Shown: positions 28,963 through 38,099, counted from the first letter of the stretch. The stretch is 64,000 nt of DNA from DATMER01 sp963741305 (GCA_963741305.1 CAVUHL010000003.1:4898001-4962000); one strand, 5' to 3'. Program-made: numbers and translations. Notes: generated from the sequence alone by a model not told the origin.

Positions 28963-29141
28963 TTCTCCTCCGTGGTACGCGGAAGGCTGACCGGGGGTTG
29001 CATCCGACTCTAGGAGTCTCCATCTTCCCTGTCAACCTTGTCCTCTTCAACAGAGGGTGCGCCATAGGCTATTTCCCTGTGTCACGCCCCTATGAAAATC
29101 GCTCGCATCGAGCGTGCCAACTGCTCCATGCGGTGTGTCGC

Positions 29142-29180
29142 GGGGGCTCCCTGTCCTATAAAGGTGCAGCGAGAGCCCCC
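29142..29180. terminator. Hairpin in the clpP-clpX gap
   Basis: gggggctc (29142-29149) pairs with gagccccc (29173-29180) across a 23-nt loop. It lies in the 236-nt gap between clpP and clpX, which otherwise holds no gene. No U tract follows in the clpP direction, so partial attenuation is as likely as termination. Confidence 0.35.
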
Positions 29181-29198
29181 AAAAGGGGTCAGCGGCCT

Positions 29199-29813
29199 TT
29201 AGCCACGGGGCCCCGGCGGCGTCAGCCCGTTCTTGCGCCGCAACATGACCCGGTCGACGATCCCGTACTCCACCGCCTCGGTGGCACCGAGGATCCTGTC
29301 GCGCTCGGTGTCGCGGTGGACCTCCTCCTTGGACTTGCCCGTGTGGAACGCCAGGATCTCGTCCAGGCGGTCGCGCATCATGAACATGTCCTTGGCGTGG
29401 ATCTCGATATCGGACTGCTGCCCCTGCAGTCCCGACAGCCAGGGCTGATGGATCAGCACGCGGCTGTTCGGCAGCACGGTGCGCTTGCCCTTGGTGCCGG
29501 CGCTGAGGAGCACCGCGGCCATCGAGGCCGCCTGCCCCACGCAGTAGGTCGAGACGTCGGGCTTGATGTACTGCATGGTGTCGTAGATCGCCATGCCGGC
29601 GCTGACCGAGCCGCCGGGGGAGTTGATGTAGAGGGCGATGTCCTTCTCGGGGTTTTCGGCCTCGAGGAAGAGCATCTGGGCAATGATGAGGCTGGCCATG
29701 TCGTCGTCGACCTGCCGGCCGAGAAAGATGATGTTGTCTTTGAGCAGGCGCGAGTAGATGTCGTACGCCCGCTCGCCCCTGTTCGACTGCTCGACCACCA
29801 TCGGGATCAGCAT
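29199..29813 (-). CDS. clpP: ClpP protease subunit
   Basis: 204 residues with the complete catalytic triad: Ser-97 in GQAASMAA, His-122 in LIHQPWL, and Asp-172 in TERDRIL. The start MLIPMVVEQSNRGERAYDIYSRLL is typical, with a very short propeptide. ClpP forms the double-heptamer chamber that works with ClpX. It follows tig by 15 nt, the tig-clpP-clpX order found in many bacteria. Confidence 0.97.
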   Translation of the reverse strand: MLIPMVVEQSNRGERAYDIYSRLLKDNIIFLGRQVDDDMASLIIAQMLFLEAENPEKDIALYINSPGGSVSAGMAIYDTMQYIKPDVSTYCVGQAASMAAVLLSAGTKGKRTVLPNSRVLIHQPWLSGLQGQQSDIEIHAKDMFMMRDRLDEILAFHTGKSKEEVHRDTERDRILGATEAVEYGIVDRVMLRRKNGLTPPGPRG

Positions 29814-29828
29814 GCTTCTGTAATCTCC

Positions 29829-31190
29829 CTAAGCTTCGCTCGCCAGCTCGGGCTCGAGCTCGGCCGGAGAGGCTTCTCCGGCCGCCGGCATCTCGCCGAG
29901 CAGGTGGCGTATCGTCTTGTCCCGGCGGAGCTGCGACCGCAAGGTCGCGAGCTGGCCGTTCTCGTCCATGGCTTTGCGCAGCGCCGGCGTCGACGTCTTG
30001 CGGGCGCGGGCCAGGGCCGCAAGCGTGAGCTCGAACTCTTCCTCGCTGACCTGGATCGACTCGGAGTCGGAGATCGCATCGAGGAGCAGCCGGGCGTGCA
30101 CGCGCTGCTCGGCGAGCGGCAGCATGTCATTGGCCATGGCGTTCCAGTCGATGCCCGCGTTCTCCACGTCCATCCCGCGGCGCGCCAGGTTCTCGGCGTA
30201 GTCCTGCACGATGCCTTCGACCTCGCGCTTGACCACGCCCTGAGGCAGCTCCAGCGGATGGCGCTCGCGGAGCTGGTCGAGGAGCGCGCGCTGGCGCTGC
30301 TCGCGCCGCTCATCCCTTTTTACGGACCGCAGGCGCAACGTGACGGCCTCGCGGAGCTGATCGACGGTCTCGAAGTCCGCGCCCACCTTCTTCGCAAATT
30401 CGTCGTCGAGCGTTGGCAGGTCGCGCTCCTTGACCCCGGTGACCTTGATCCGGAACCTGCGGTCCCGGGCCGGGTGCTCGTGGTCGCCGTGCTGGGTCGC
30501 TTCTTCGTGACGCTCGAACGTCTCCGTCTGGCCGGCGGACATGCCCTGGAGGACCGCGCTCAGCTCCTCCCACACCCGTTCGTCACCCACCTCGACCTGG
30601 ATCGGCTCGGTCTTCGGCGCGGTCGGCTCCTCAGGCTCCTGACCTTCTGGAGCATGAAGGGGCGGAGTCAGCTCCGTGATCTCGGCCTCGACGAGGTCGC
30701 CGCGCGCGGCGGAGCGCTCGACCGGCACCCACTCGGCGATCTGCTTGCGCAGCTCGTCGATCTTCTCGTCGACCTCCATGCCCCCTGGCTCGAGCGAGGG
30801 GTCGGGCAGGTCGAAGTCCTTGATGTTGCGCAGCTCGATCTGCGGCCGGACCTCGACGAGGGCGGTGAAGGTGAAGGGCTCGCCGGGCGTGAGCTGGGGA
30901 TCCTCTGCCAGCTCAGGCGGGAGAAGCGGGTCGATGGAGCTCTCGGCCTGGGCCTGCCGCCAATACCGCGGCAGCAGGCGCTCGATGACCTCGTGCTCGA
31001 TGTCCTTGGCGAAGCGCTGGCGCACGACGTGTGCCGGGACTTTACCCTGGCGGAAGCCGGGGATCTTGGCGCGCCGTCCGTACTCCTGGACTACACGCTG
31101 GGTCTCGGCTTCGACCGCGGGGGCCGGCACTTCGACGGTGAGCTGCTTACGGCAGGGTCCGACGTCCTGAAGGGAAACGACGACGCTCAT
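29829..31190 (-). CDS. tig: Trigger factor chaperone
   Basis: 453 residues. The ribosome-docking motif GFRQGKVP (45-52) is in the N-terminal domain, a PPIase-like domain follows (about 160-245; reduced in conserved residues), and the C-terminal helical arms end acidic (SPAELEPELASEA). Trigger factor binds nascent chains at the ribosome exit tunnel. It begins 38 nt downstream of the tRNA-Leu gene on the same strand and may share a transcript with the two tRNA genes. Confidence 0.95.
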   Translation of the reverse strand: MSVVVSLQDVGPCRKQLTVEVPAPAVEAETQRVVQEYGRRAKIPGFRQGKVPAHVVRQRFAKDIEHEVIERLLPRYWRQAQAESSIDPLLPPELAEDPQLTPGEPFTFTALVEVRPQIELRNIKDFDLPDPSLEPGGMEVDEKIDELRKQIAEWVPVERSAARGDLVEAEITELTPPLHAPEGQEPEEPTAPKTEPIQVEVGDERVWEELSAVLQGMSAGQTETFERHEEATQHGDHEHPARDRRFRIKVTGVKERDLPTLDDEFAKKVGADFETVDQLREAVTLRLRSVKRDERREQRQRALLDQLRERHPLELPQGVVKREVEGIVQDYAENLARRGMDVENAGIDWNAMANDMLPLAEQRVHARLLLDAISDSESIQVSEEEFELTLAALARARKTSTPALRKAMDENGQLATLRSQLRRDKTIRHLLGEMPAAGEASPAELEPELASEA

Positions 31191-31228
31191 CCGATCCTCA
31201 TCATATTTTCTTTGCGTTCATGAGCCTG

Positions 31229-31317
31229 TGGTGCGAAAGGGGGGACTCGAACCCCCAACCCGATCTCTCGGGACTAGATCCTAAGTCTAGCGCGTATACC
31301 AATTCCGCCACTTTCGC
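31229..31317 (-). tRNA. tRNA-Leu (anticodon UAG)
   Basis: The minus strand folds into an 89-nt class II tRNA: acceptor GCGAAAG / CTTTCGC with encoded CCA, a D arm, anticodon stem CTAGA with loop CTTAGGA (anticodon TAG), a long variable arm (tcccgagagatcggg) and a T arm with GTTCGAGTC. It reads Leu CUA codons. Confidence 0.97.
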
Positions 31318-31370
31318 AGCGAGTCCTCCTGCTTCCTGTGGGGAAGGGGTGTGGTTTCGCGGGGGAAAGA

Positions 31371-31446
31371 TGGTGAGCCGCCAGGGAATCGAACCCCGAA
31401 CCCGCAGATTAAGAGTCTGCTGCTCTGCCAGTTGAGCTAGCGGCCC
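31371..31446 (-). tRNA. tRNA-Lys (anticodon CUU)
   Basis: A 76-nt cloverleaf on the minus strand: acceptor GGGCCGC / GCGGCTC with encoded CCA, a D arm with AGCTCAACTGGCAGAGC, anticodon stem GCAGA with loop CTCTTAA (anticodon CTT), and a T arm with GGTTCGATTCC. It is 53 nt upstream of tRNA-Leu in the same direction. Confidence 0.97.
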
Positions 31447-31458
31447 AGTCGAGGCGGG

Positions 31459-31488
31459 ATGATAGCCGAGGAATGTGTGGATGACAAC
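31459..31488 (-). promoter_or_regulatory. Predicted promoter for tRNA-Lys, tRNA-Leu and possibly tig
   Basis: On the minus strand TTGTCA (31488-31483), an 18-nt spacer and TATCAT (31464-31459) lie about 12 nt before the 5' end of tRNA-Lys, a normal spacing for a tRNA promoter. Confidence 0.45.
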
Positions 31489-31566
31489 GCCCCCAGTCCC
31501 ACCGCCTCGATACTAACCTCCACGAACCCGTCCGCATTCCCTTCCCACGACACCTTCCTAGATGCC

Positions 31567-31776
31567 TCAGCCACCCTGCACGAAATGAACCACTTCCAGG
31601 CGGTCTCCGGCTTCCAGCCCGGTCTCTCCATATTCGGCGCGGCGCACGATGATGCCGTTACGCTCGACCGCCACGGTGCGGGGATCGCGCCCCAGTCCAG
31701 CCACCAGGTCCAGCACCGTCGAGCCCGCGGTGACCCGGTGAGGCTCCCCGTTCAGGAAAATTTCGTTCTCTACCAT
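31567..31776 (-). CDS. thiS: Sulfur carrier protein ThiS
   Basis: 69 residues from ATG 31776, behind AGGCGGAAG. The beta-grasp pattern (IFLNGEPHRVTAGSTVLDLVAGLG) and the C-terminal HFVQGG are diagnostic. The terminal Gly-Gly is adenylated by ThiF and converted to thiocarboxylate, the sulfur donor for the thiazole of thiamine. An alternative GTG start would add six residues. No other thiamine gene is adjacent, and no TPP riboswitch is visible in the short leader. Confidence 0.88.
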   Translation of the reverse strand: MVENEIFLNGEPHRVTAGSTVLDLVAGLGRDPRTVAVERNGIIVRRAEYGETGLEAGDRLEVVHFVQGG

Positions 31777-31834
31777 CTTCCGCCTGCCGGGCACAGCCTA
31801 TAACAGTGAGGCTGGCAGGTTACTATTTCGCGCC

Positions 31835-33400
31835 ATGACCCTAGACCTGAAGAGGCCCTCCTGGGAAGCTCTGCTCCTGGCGGCGCTCCTTGCAGCCAAT
31901 CTGGCTCCGCTCTGGCTGCTGCCCATCTTCCCTGCGCAGGATGGCCATGCCCACATGGAGATCGCCAACATCCTGCGCGAGTACGGCCGGCCCGAGGGGC
32001 AGGTGCTGCGCGACGTCTTCGAGATCGACCGCGGGGTGTTCACCAACGGCTTCATCTACTACGCCATGGCCGACTGGCTGCGCTTCCTCCCCGTACCGGC
32101 CGCAGAGAAGGTGCTGCTCAGCGCCTACGTGATCCTCCTGCCCCTCTCCGTGGCCTACGCGGTGCGCGCGGTGGAGCCTAAGAACGCCTTTCTGGCGGCG
32201 CTCGCGGTGCCGTTCACCTACACCTATCCGCTGGCCATGGGCTTCTACAACTTCTGCTTCGGCCTCGCGGCTCTCTTTTTTGGCCTCGGGTTCTGGCTCC
32301 GGCATCGGAGGCGCTTCGGACCCCGCCAGGCGCTGGGCCTGTTCGCGATCGCGCTCTGGGCCTACTCCTGCCACGTGATCGCCCTCGGGCTCCTGACCGG
32401 GGCCATCGGCATCCTGGGGACCGTGGAGCTTTTCCGGAAGGAGGCGCGGCCGGTCTTCCGCAACGTGGCCTGGACGGCCGCGGCCCTGCTGCCCTGCCTG
32501 TTCGCGGCGAACATGTTCCTGAACCAGCTCGCCACCCACACGGCCAGCCATCCGATGTCGACCAAGCTCTACCAGCTCGTCTCCCTCCACTCCCTGGCCA
32601 TCTTCGACGACCGGACCCGCTGGCTGGCCGGGGCGTACGCGGCCGTCCTCGCCCTCGCCACCCTCTGGACCCTGATCCGGGGGCGCTCCCGGGAATTCGC
32701 GCTCCTCCTAGTGGTGGCGGCGTTCACGGGGCTCGCCCTGCTGACTCCGTCCAACGTGGGAATCGGCGGTTTCATCCACCAGCGGCTGACACTCGTCCCC
32801 TGGTTCGTGCTCATCCTCTGGCTGGGCACGTTCGACCACACCCCGGCCCGCCGCAGAGTGATTCTGGCCTCTTCCACTGCCATGACGATCGGGATGCTGG
32901 CCCTTTTCTGGCCGCGCTGGAGCGAGATCAACGACCAATTGGACGGGCTGCGGGCCGCCGAGGCCAGGATCGAGCCCGGGAGCACGCTGCTCCATCTCTC
33001 CTACTCCCATTTCGGCATCGGGGAGGACGGACAGCCGCTCTCCTACCGGATCAAGCCCTTCCTGCACGCCGGCTCGCGCATTGGAGCGCGCCAGCCGGTG
33101 GGCGACCTCCGGCTGTACGCGGCCCGCTACCCGGGCTACTTCCCGGTCCGCTACCGGCGGGAGCTGAGCCCCTACGGCTATCTCACGCTCGACTGGCGGG
33201 AGGAGAAGATCCCGCAGGCGGTCGACATCCTCGGCTACACCCTGCGGACGGGGGGAAGGATCGACTACGTGCTCCTCTGGCAGATGCAGCCGGAGCTGGA
33301 GGAGACGATGGAGATGCGGGTGCTCCGCGAGCATCTCCAGGCGTACGAGCAGGTCCACGCCTCCCCAGGCTTGGAGCTGTGGCGGCTTCAGACGCCTTAG
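31835..33400 (+). CDS. Polytopic membrane protein, GT-C glycosyltransferase-like layout
   Basis: 521 residues with about ten membrane helices up to residue 365 and a soluble C-terminal domain of about 150 residues. An acidic motif after the first helix (PIFPAQDGHAHMEIANIL) sits where GT-C glycosyltransferases carry their catalytic Asp in the first extracytoplasmic loop. That comparison is structural inference only. I do not recognise a named family. It starts 58 nt from the divergent thiS gene and its stop overlaps the end of the convergent gene at 33397. Confidence 0.6.
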   Translation: MTLDLKRPSWEALLLAALLAANLAPLWLLPIFPAQDGHAHMEIANILREYGRPEGQVLRDVFEIDRGVFTNGFIYYAMADWLRFLPVPAAEKVLLSAYVILLPLSVAYAVRAVEPKNAFLAALAVPFTYTYPLAMGFYNFCFGLAALFFGLGFWLRHRRRFGPRQALGLFAIALWAYSCHVIALGLLTGAIGILGTVELFRKEARPVFRNVAWTAAALLPCLFAANMFLNQLATHTASHPMSTKLYQLVSLHSLAIFDDRTRWLAGAYAAVLALATLWTLIRGRSREFALLLVVAAFTGLALLTPSNVGIGGFIHQRLTLVPWFVLILWLGTFDHTPARRRVILASSTAMTIGMLALFWPRWSEINDQLDGLRAAEARIEPGSTLLHLSYSHFGIGEDGQPLSYRIKPFLHAGSRIGARQPVGDLRLYAARYPGYFPVRYRRELSPYGYLTLDWREEKIPQAVDILGYTLRTGGRIDYVLLWQMQPELEETMEMRVLREHLQAYEQVHASPGLELWRLQTP

Positions 33401-34158
33401 AGCAGGTGCTTGAGCTCGGCCCGGCCGATTGAGCTGACGGCGGTGATGATGAGGGCGGCGGTGCCGCGGCCGATGGAGGGGATGTCGAAGCTCATCGGGG
33501 CGAGCCCCATGTCGTTCGTCTTGCCCATGGCGAGCACCCGGGGCTCGGAGACGGTGGAGATCATCTTGACCGAGACCTGGGCGCCCACGACCGGCACTCC
33601 GCTCTTGCTCGAACGGGTGCGCAGGACGAGGTGCGCCTGGCAGCCCAGGGCGAGGTTGCTCTCCTCCTCCAGGAAGAGGACGAGTTGCTCCTGGTCGGCC
33701 TCGTTGGTCAGGTACTCCAGGATCACCTGGTCGAGTGTGCGCTCCCGGGGCGGAGGGGCCGGACGAGGCGCGGGGGGAGGCGCGCTGCCCGGAGGAGGAA
33801 CCACCTGGGATGACGGAGCCACGGCCGCCGTCGGCGGGCTCTGGCGGGTCACGATTTCGACCTGGCCGGTCTGCTTGCCTGTGTTGCCGGCAGTGAGCGA
33901 TTGCAGCTTGGCGTCGAGCTTGCCGTGCTTGATGGCCGCGATCATGGTCCGGTGCTGATGGTCCATGAGGGCGATGATGTCCTTCTCCACTTTGCCCTCG
34001 GCCAGCAGGTCGGCGTAGTTGGAGCGCTTGCTCGCCAGCACCTGCCCGCCCACGTAGACCAGGCTCTCGATGTACCGGTAGTCGAGCCCCTTGTCCTCCG
34101 TCTGGACGTGGAAAACCACCTCGTTGTGGCGAATGTCCGTGTTGTAGCCGGTGATCAT
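33397..34158 (-). CDS. Hypothetical protein with Pro-rich linker
   Basis: 253 residues, soluble. The N-terminal part (about 1-85) begins ITGYNTDIRHNEVVFHVQTEDKG and contains YIESLVYVGGQVLASKRSNY. A Pro/Ala/Ser linker (about 105-145) leads to a C-terminal segment with a beta-sandwich pattern (GCQAHLVLRTRSSKSGVPVVGAQ; LAMGKTNDMGLAPMSFDIPS), resembling Ig-like surface or secretion-linked domains. No signal peptide or membrane helix is visible. I do not recognise the family. It is divergent from the riboswitch-moaA unit. Confidence 0.6.
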   Translation of the reverse strand: MITGYNTDIRHNEVVFHVQTEDKGLDYRYIESLVYVGGQVLASKRSNYADLLAEGKVEKDIIALMDHQHRTMIAAIKHGKLDAKLQSLTAGNTGKQTGQVEIVTRQSPPTAAVAPSSQVVPPPGSAPPPAPRPAPPPRERTLDQVILEYLTNEADQEQLVLFLEEESNLALGCQAHLVLRTRSSKSGVPVVGAQVSVKMISTVSEPRVLAMGKTNDMGLAPMSFDIPSIGRGTAALIITAVSSIGRAELKHLL

Positions 34159-34229
34159 CGGGAAGCGCCGATTCTAGACCAGGTCGGGTGGGAATCAAGC
34201 AAAGCCGATCTGACTTAGAATGGAGTAGA

Positions 34230-34345
34230 GGCCCACCGAGCCAGTCCTGACCCTCCCCGGCCATGTCCGGCGGGAGGGCTGGCCGACAGGGTGGTCCGGG
34301 AAACCGGGCCGCCTCCCATCCTTGGAAAGGTCGGGCAAGCTGCTT
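34230..34345 (+). promoter_or_regulatory. Molybdenum-cofactor (Moco) RNA motif upstream of moaA
   Basis: The moaA leader matches the Moco riboswitch-like RNA. A closing stem (cccacc 34231-34236 with gggtgg 34289-34294) encloses gagccag / ctggcc. It is followed by the hallmark ccgggaaaccggg hairpin, the gccgcctcccatcc strand and the tggaaaggtcggg tract that completes the core. It should sense molybdenum cofactor and repress moaA when cofactor is abundant. Confidence 0.85.
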
Positions 34346-34380
34346 CCGCGGCTCGGGTGCCTCTGCATTGAGAGAAGCCT

Positions 34381-35421
34381 ATGAGCCTACTGACCGTCCT
34401 TCAGCCCGAACCGATCCCCATTCCAGTCGAATCCGGCACTCGCCTGGTGGATGCCTTCGGCCGCCGCCTGAACTATCTCCGGGTCTCGGTCACCGACCGC
34501 TGCAACCTGCGCTGCACCTACTGCCTGCCCGCGGACATGGAGTTCCCCTTCGGCGACAAGGCCTTCCTCTCGCCCGCGGAGATGGAGACGATCGTGGGTG
34601 CGCTGGTGCGCCTCGGCATCCGCCAGGTGCGCCTGACCGGGGGCGAGCCGCTGGTGCGCAAGGACATCCTGGAGATCGTGAGCAGGCTCAAGTCCCTGCC
34701 CGGGCTCGAAGACCTCGCCCTCTCGACCAACGGCACCGAGCTGGCGCGCCTCGCGCCTGAATTGAAGGCCGCCGGGCTCGACCGGGTCAACATCAGCGTG
34801 GACAGCCTGGACCCCGAGCGCTTCGAGGCGCTCACCCGGCGAGGGGGATTGAAAGAGGTCTGGAACGGGGTCGAAGCCGCCCTGGACGCGGGCCTCCACC
34901 CCGTGAAGCTCAACTCGGTCCTCCTGGCCGACGGCCTGGAAGACTTCGACCGCCTGGCCGCCCTCACCCTGGACCGGCCCCTCGCCGTCCGCTTCATCGA
35001 GCTGATGGCGACCGCCTCCAACAAGCACCTGGAAGGCCAGTTCCTCTCCGCGGACGTGGTGCGCGATCGCTTGGAAGCGCGCTTCGGCAAGCTCACCCCG
35101 GTCGAAGATGGCCGGCCGCGCACGGGACCGGCCAAGGCGTTCGGTTTTCCAGGAGCGGTGGGCACGATCGGCTTCATCACCCCGATGTCGCACACCTTCT
35201 GCGCGGACTGCAACCGTCTGCGCCTGACCTCGCGAGGCGACCTCCGCCTCTGCCTCTTCGCGGACAAGTACCACCCGCTCCGCCCTCTCCTCGCCGAAAA
35301 AGACCCAGACGCCGCCTTGGAGGCGGAGATCCTCCGCGTTATCCAGGACAAGCCCGAAGAGCACGGCCTTGCGCGCGGGGATTACGGGAATCTCGTCAGC
35401 TTCATGCAGTTCGGCGGCTAG
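34381..35421 (+). CDS. moaA: GTP 3',8-cyclase MoaA
   Basis: 346 residues. The N-terminal SAM cluster is C41-NLR-C45-TY-C48. The C-terminal substrate cluster has cysteines near residues 273, 276 and 290 (HTFCADCNRLR, LRLC). The chain ends in the conserved Gly-Gly needed for activity (SFMQFGG). MoaA converts GTP to 3',8-cyclo-7,8-dihydro-GTP, the first step of molybdopterin synthesis. The gene stands alone behind a Moco riboswitch-type leader. Confidence 0.95.
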   Translation: MSLLTVLQPEPIPIPVESGTRLVDAFGRRLNYLRVSVTDRCNLRCTYCLPADMEFPFGDKAFLSPAEMETIVGALVRLGIRQVRLTGGEPLVRKDILEIVSRLKSLPGLEDLALSTNGTELARLAPELKAAGLDRVNISVDSLDPERFEALTRRGGLKEVWNGVEAALDAGLHPVKLNSVLLADGLEDFDRLAALTLDRPLAVRFIELMATASNKHLEGQFLSADVVRDRLEARFGKLTPVEDGRPRTGPAKAFGFPGAVGTIGFITPMSHTFCADCNRLRLTSRGDLRLCLFADKYHPLRPLLAEKDPDAALEAEILRVIQDKPEEHGLARGDYGNLVSFMQFGG

Positions 35422-35557
35422 CCGTAATCCACGGCCAAAGGCCTCGCCCGAGCCGCTCATCCCGTAGATTACGGACTCATTTCGTAGCCGAAGGGCAATC
35501 CCCGTAAGGCAGAGACAAAAGGTTCTGCGCGAGCCGTTTTTCCCGAGCCTGAGCGGC

Positions 35558-35580
35558 TAAAGCCGTAAATCTCGGCTTTA
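35558..35580. terminator. Hairpin between convergent moaA and ggt
   Basis: taaagccg (35558-35565) and cggcttta (35573-35580) form an 8-bp stem with a seven-base loop and A/T-rich ends, overlapping the ggt stop. Partial repeats of ccgtaatc and gccgtaaat occur in the 156-nt gap, which holds no gene. Confidence 0.5.
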
Positions 35581-37413
35581 CCAGCCAATCCCGTAGTCTT
35601 CACCGTGGTCGCTGGAGCCGCCCCAGAAGGTTCCGTGCTCGTGGTCGAGAAGAATGGCGTTGATCGGGCCCGAGGTGCGGGCCTCGGCCTCGACCTTGTA
35701 GCCCATCTTCCGCAGCTCCGCCCTCACCCACTCCGGCGTGCTGGCGTGGACCACCACCCGGCCGGGCTGCGACTCGTGCTCCCCGAAGGAGCTGCGCATC
35801 TGGTAGCTGTTGATGTTCGGCCCCTCCGCCGCTTCCTGGACCGTCATGCCGAACTCCACCACGTTCAGGAAGAACTGCAGGAGGTTCTGGTCCTGGGTGT
35901 CGCCCCCCTGCACTGCGAAAGCGAGCCAGGGCTTGCCATCCTTGAGCGCCAGGCTCGGGGTGAGCGTCACCCGCGGGTACTTGCCCGGGACCAGCACGTT
36001 GAACGGATTCTGCCCCTCGTCCAGCACAAAGCTCTGCATGCGTTGGGAAAGGCCGATCCCCGTGCGGCCCGCGATGAAGGCCGGGACCCAGCCGCCGCTA
36101 GGAGTGGCAGAGACCACCCAGCCCTCCTCGTCCGCGGCGATGATCGAAGTCGTGCCCTGGCGGAAGCCTTCGTCAAAAGAAAGGGAGGCGACGGGCGGCT
36201 GGGTGAACCCCGTCGATTCCCCGGGCGTGCCCCACTTCTCCACCAAGGGAAGGTACGGGTTCTTCGTGCGCTGGAAGGGATACGGGTCGCCGGGCTTGAC
36301 CGCCGGGTCGTTGCGCTCGGGGTTGATCAGCTTGCGGCGGGATTCTGCGTATTCCTTGGAGAGCAGCCCCAGCACCGGCTCCTCCGGCGGCGTGTAGGGG
36401 TCGCCGTAGTAGAAGTCGCGGTCCGCGAAGGCCAGGTTCATCGCCTGGTAGACCGTGTGGATGTAGCGGGCGCTGTTGAGCCCCATCCCCTTGAGGTCCA
36501 TCGGCTCCAGGATGTTGAGCGCCTGGAGCATGGCCGGGCCCTGGGTCCAGACGGTGAGCTTGTAGACGTCGATCCCCTTGTAGCTGGTCTTGACCGGCTC
36601 CTCGATCCGCACCTGCCACCGGGCCAGATCCTCCTTGGTGATCAGGCCGCCGGCTTCCTGGGTACCGCGGGCGAGCTCGGCAGCGATGTCCCCCTTGTAG
36701 AAGCGGTCATAGGCGGCGAGGATCGCGGCCTTGCGGTTCTTGCCCGAGGCAAGGGCCTGGCGCTCGGACTCGACCAGCTTGCGCAGGGTGGCGGCCAGAT
36801 CGGGCTGCTTGAAGACCTGGCCGGGCTGGGGAGGGTTGCCGCCTGGAAGGAAGACGGTCTTGGAGTGCGGCCACTCCTCGATGCGCTTGCGCTCCGCGGT
36901 GATCCGGCCGATGACCTGCGCCTCGATGGGATATCCATCGGCCATCTCGATCGCGGGAGCGAGCACCTCCGCGAGGCTCAGCTTGCCGTACTCGGCGAGC
37001 ATGACCAGAAGGCCACCAGGGGTGCCGGGAGTCACCGCCGAAAGAGGACCGAACTCCGGCGGATAGGGCATGTTCTTGCCCCGGAAGAACTCGGGAGTGG
37101 CGCCGGTCGGGGCGACACCCAAAGCATTGATGGCGATGACCTTCTTCTGCCCTGGATGCCAGAGGAGCACCTGGGTCTCGCCGCCCCATCCGAGCGTGTC
37201 CCACATGGTGCAGGTGGCGGCGAGCATGGCGGCCGAGGCGTCGACCGCGTTGCCCCCCTTCTGGAACATCATGGCCCCGGCCGTAGCCGCCAGCGGCTTG
37301 CCGGTGATCGCCATCCAATGGCGGGCATGAAGAGGCGGCTTGGCGGTTTTAGAGACAGCAGGGACGGCAAACAGGATCGCGAGAACGGCAAACAGGGTGA
37401 GCCGGCGGGTCAT
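35578..37413 (-). CDS. Gamma-glutamyltransferase family protein
   Basis: 611 residues from ATG 37413, preceded by GGAGGGGAG. A signal peptide (MTRRLTLFAVLAILFAVPAVS) points to the periplasm. The large subunit carries FQKGGNAVDASAAM; the small subunit should begin at the N-terminal nucleophile Thr in RQGTTSIIAADEEG after self-cleavage. GGDTQDQNLLQ and the ending HEHGTFWGGSSDHGEDYGIGW match GGT-like hydrolases closer to the YwrD group than to classical Ggt. Likely roles are hydrolysis of glutathione or gamma-glutamyl amides, or a related N-terminal-nucleophile reaction. The longer upstream open frame is not used. Confidence 0.82.
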   Translation of the reverse strand: MTRRLTLFAVLAILFAVPAVSKTAKPPLHARHWMAITGKPLAATAGAMMFQKGGNAVDASAAMLAATCTMWDTLGWGGETQVLLWHPGQKKVIAINALGVAPTGATPEFFRGKNMPYPPEFGPLSAVTPGTPGGLLVMLAEYGKLSLAEVLAPAIEMADGYPIEAQVIGRITAERKRIEEWPHSKTVFLPGGNPPQPGQVFKQPDLAATLRKLVESERQALASGKNRKAAILAAYDRFYKGDIAAELARGTQEAGGLITKEDLARWQVRIEEPVKTSYKGIDVYKLTVWTQGPAMLQALNILEPMDLKGMGLNSARYIHTVYQAMNLAFADRDFYYGDPYTPPEEPVLGLLSKEYAESRRKLINPERNDPAVKPGDPYPFQRTKNPYLPLVEKWGTPGESTGFTQPPVASLSFDEGFRQGTTSIIAADEEGWVVSATPSGGWVPAFIAGRTGIGLSQRMQSFVLDEGQNPFNVLVPGKYPRVTLTPSLALKDGKPWLAFAVQGGDTQDQNLLQFFLNVVEFGMTVQEAAEGPNINSYQMRSSFGEHESQPGRVVVHASTPEWVRAELRKMGYKVEAEARTSGPINAILLDHEHGTFWGGSSDHGEDYGIGW

Positions 37414-37439
37414 GGGTTCTCCCCTCCTCGGAGGGGAGT

Positions 37440-38099
37440 CTACCGGGATTCGAGCTCGCGGCGCAGGCGGGCGTTCTCTTCTTCGAGTCGCCGGTTTTCT
37501 TCCCGGATCTCTTGGATGCTGGGCAGTGGCTTCCCGGCGCCGAGGTCGATCAAACGCAGGTGCTCCCCCTCGCGGCGCAGGCGAAGGCCAGTCGTCCAAC
37601 TGATCAGGCTCCCATCCGGCTCGGGCGAGATGCGCCGGTACCGCCTATCCTGAAGCCGGTATCCCTGCAAGGGAGGACTTAAATACTCCGAGAGGGGATC
37701 GTGAAGAAAGTACTCCTCCACTCCCATCCGCTCGTAGCGGTCCCGTTTCTTCTCGATATCCTCGTCCCGGGTGCTCTTGGACGTTACCTCGATTACGAAG
37801 CATGGGGCCTGCCCCTCCTTCCACAGCAGGTAGGACAGCCGGTCCCGCTTCGGAACCCCCTTGACTACGAACACGTCCGGAGCGAGGCAAGCCTTTCGAT
37901 CTCCCCTGACGTAGTAAAGCAGCAGGTCGCCGGCCACATAAACGTCATCAGCGCCTCGATAACGGTCCTCGAGGGTCTCGATCAGGTACACCATCTCCCT
38001 GCGATGGAGATCGCTCTCCGCCATCGGTCTCCCGTCGGACGAGGGGTAGAATTCTTCGTCGTCGTCCTGCTGGAGCGGGATCGTCGCCTTTGCCTGCAT
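37440..38099 (-). CDS. Uma2-family PD-(D/E)XK nuclease-like protein
   Basis: 219 residues. The Uma2 (DUF820) core has the acidic residue D75 in LAPDVFVV and E104-x-T-S-K108 in CFVIEVTSKST, the PD-(D/E)XK active-site pattern. MGVEEYFLHDP is also typical. The C-terminus (about 197-219, EIREENRRLEEENARLRREL) is a coiled coil. Uma2 proteins are numerous and mobile in cyanobacteria and several other phyla; their role is unresolved. The gene is a single unit between ggt and the acyl-CoA operon. Confidence 0.85.
   Translation of the reverse strand: MQAKATIPLQQDDDEEFYPSSDGRPMAESDLHRREMVYLIETLEDRYRGADDVYVAGDLLLYYVRGDRKACLAPDVFVVKGVPKRDRLSYLLWKEGQAPCFVIEVTSKSTRDEDIEKKRDRYERMGVEEYFLHDPLSEYLSPPLQGYRLQDRRYRRISPEPDGSLISWTTGLRLRREGEHLRLIDLGAGKPLPSIQEIREENRRLEEENARLRRELESR

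Noticed and set aside
31777..31834. TPP riboswitch upstream of thiS
   Set aside because: The leader is too short and lacks the conserved core.
37440..38099. Uma2 gene as sign of an insertion element
   Set aside because: No inverted ends, target duplication or transposase is visible around it.
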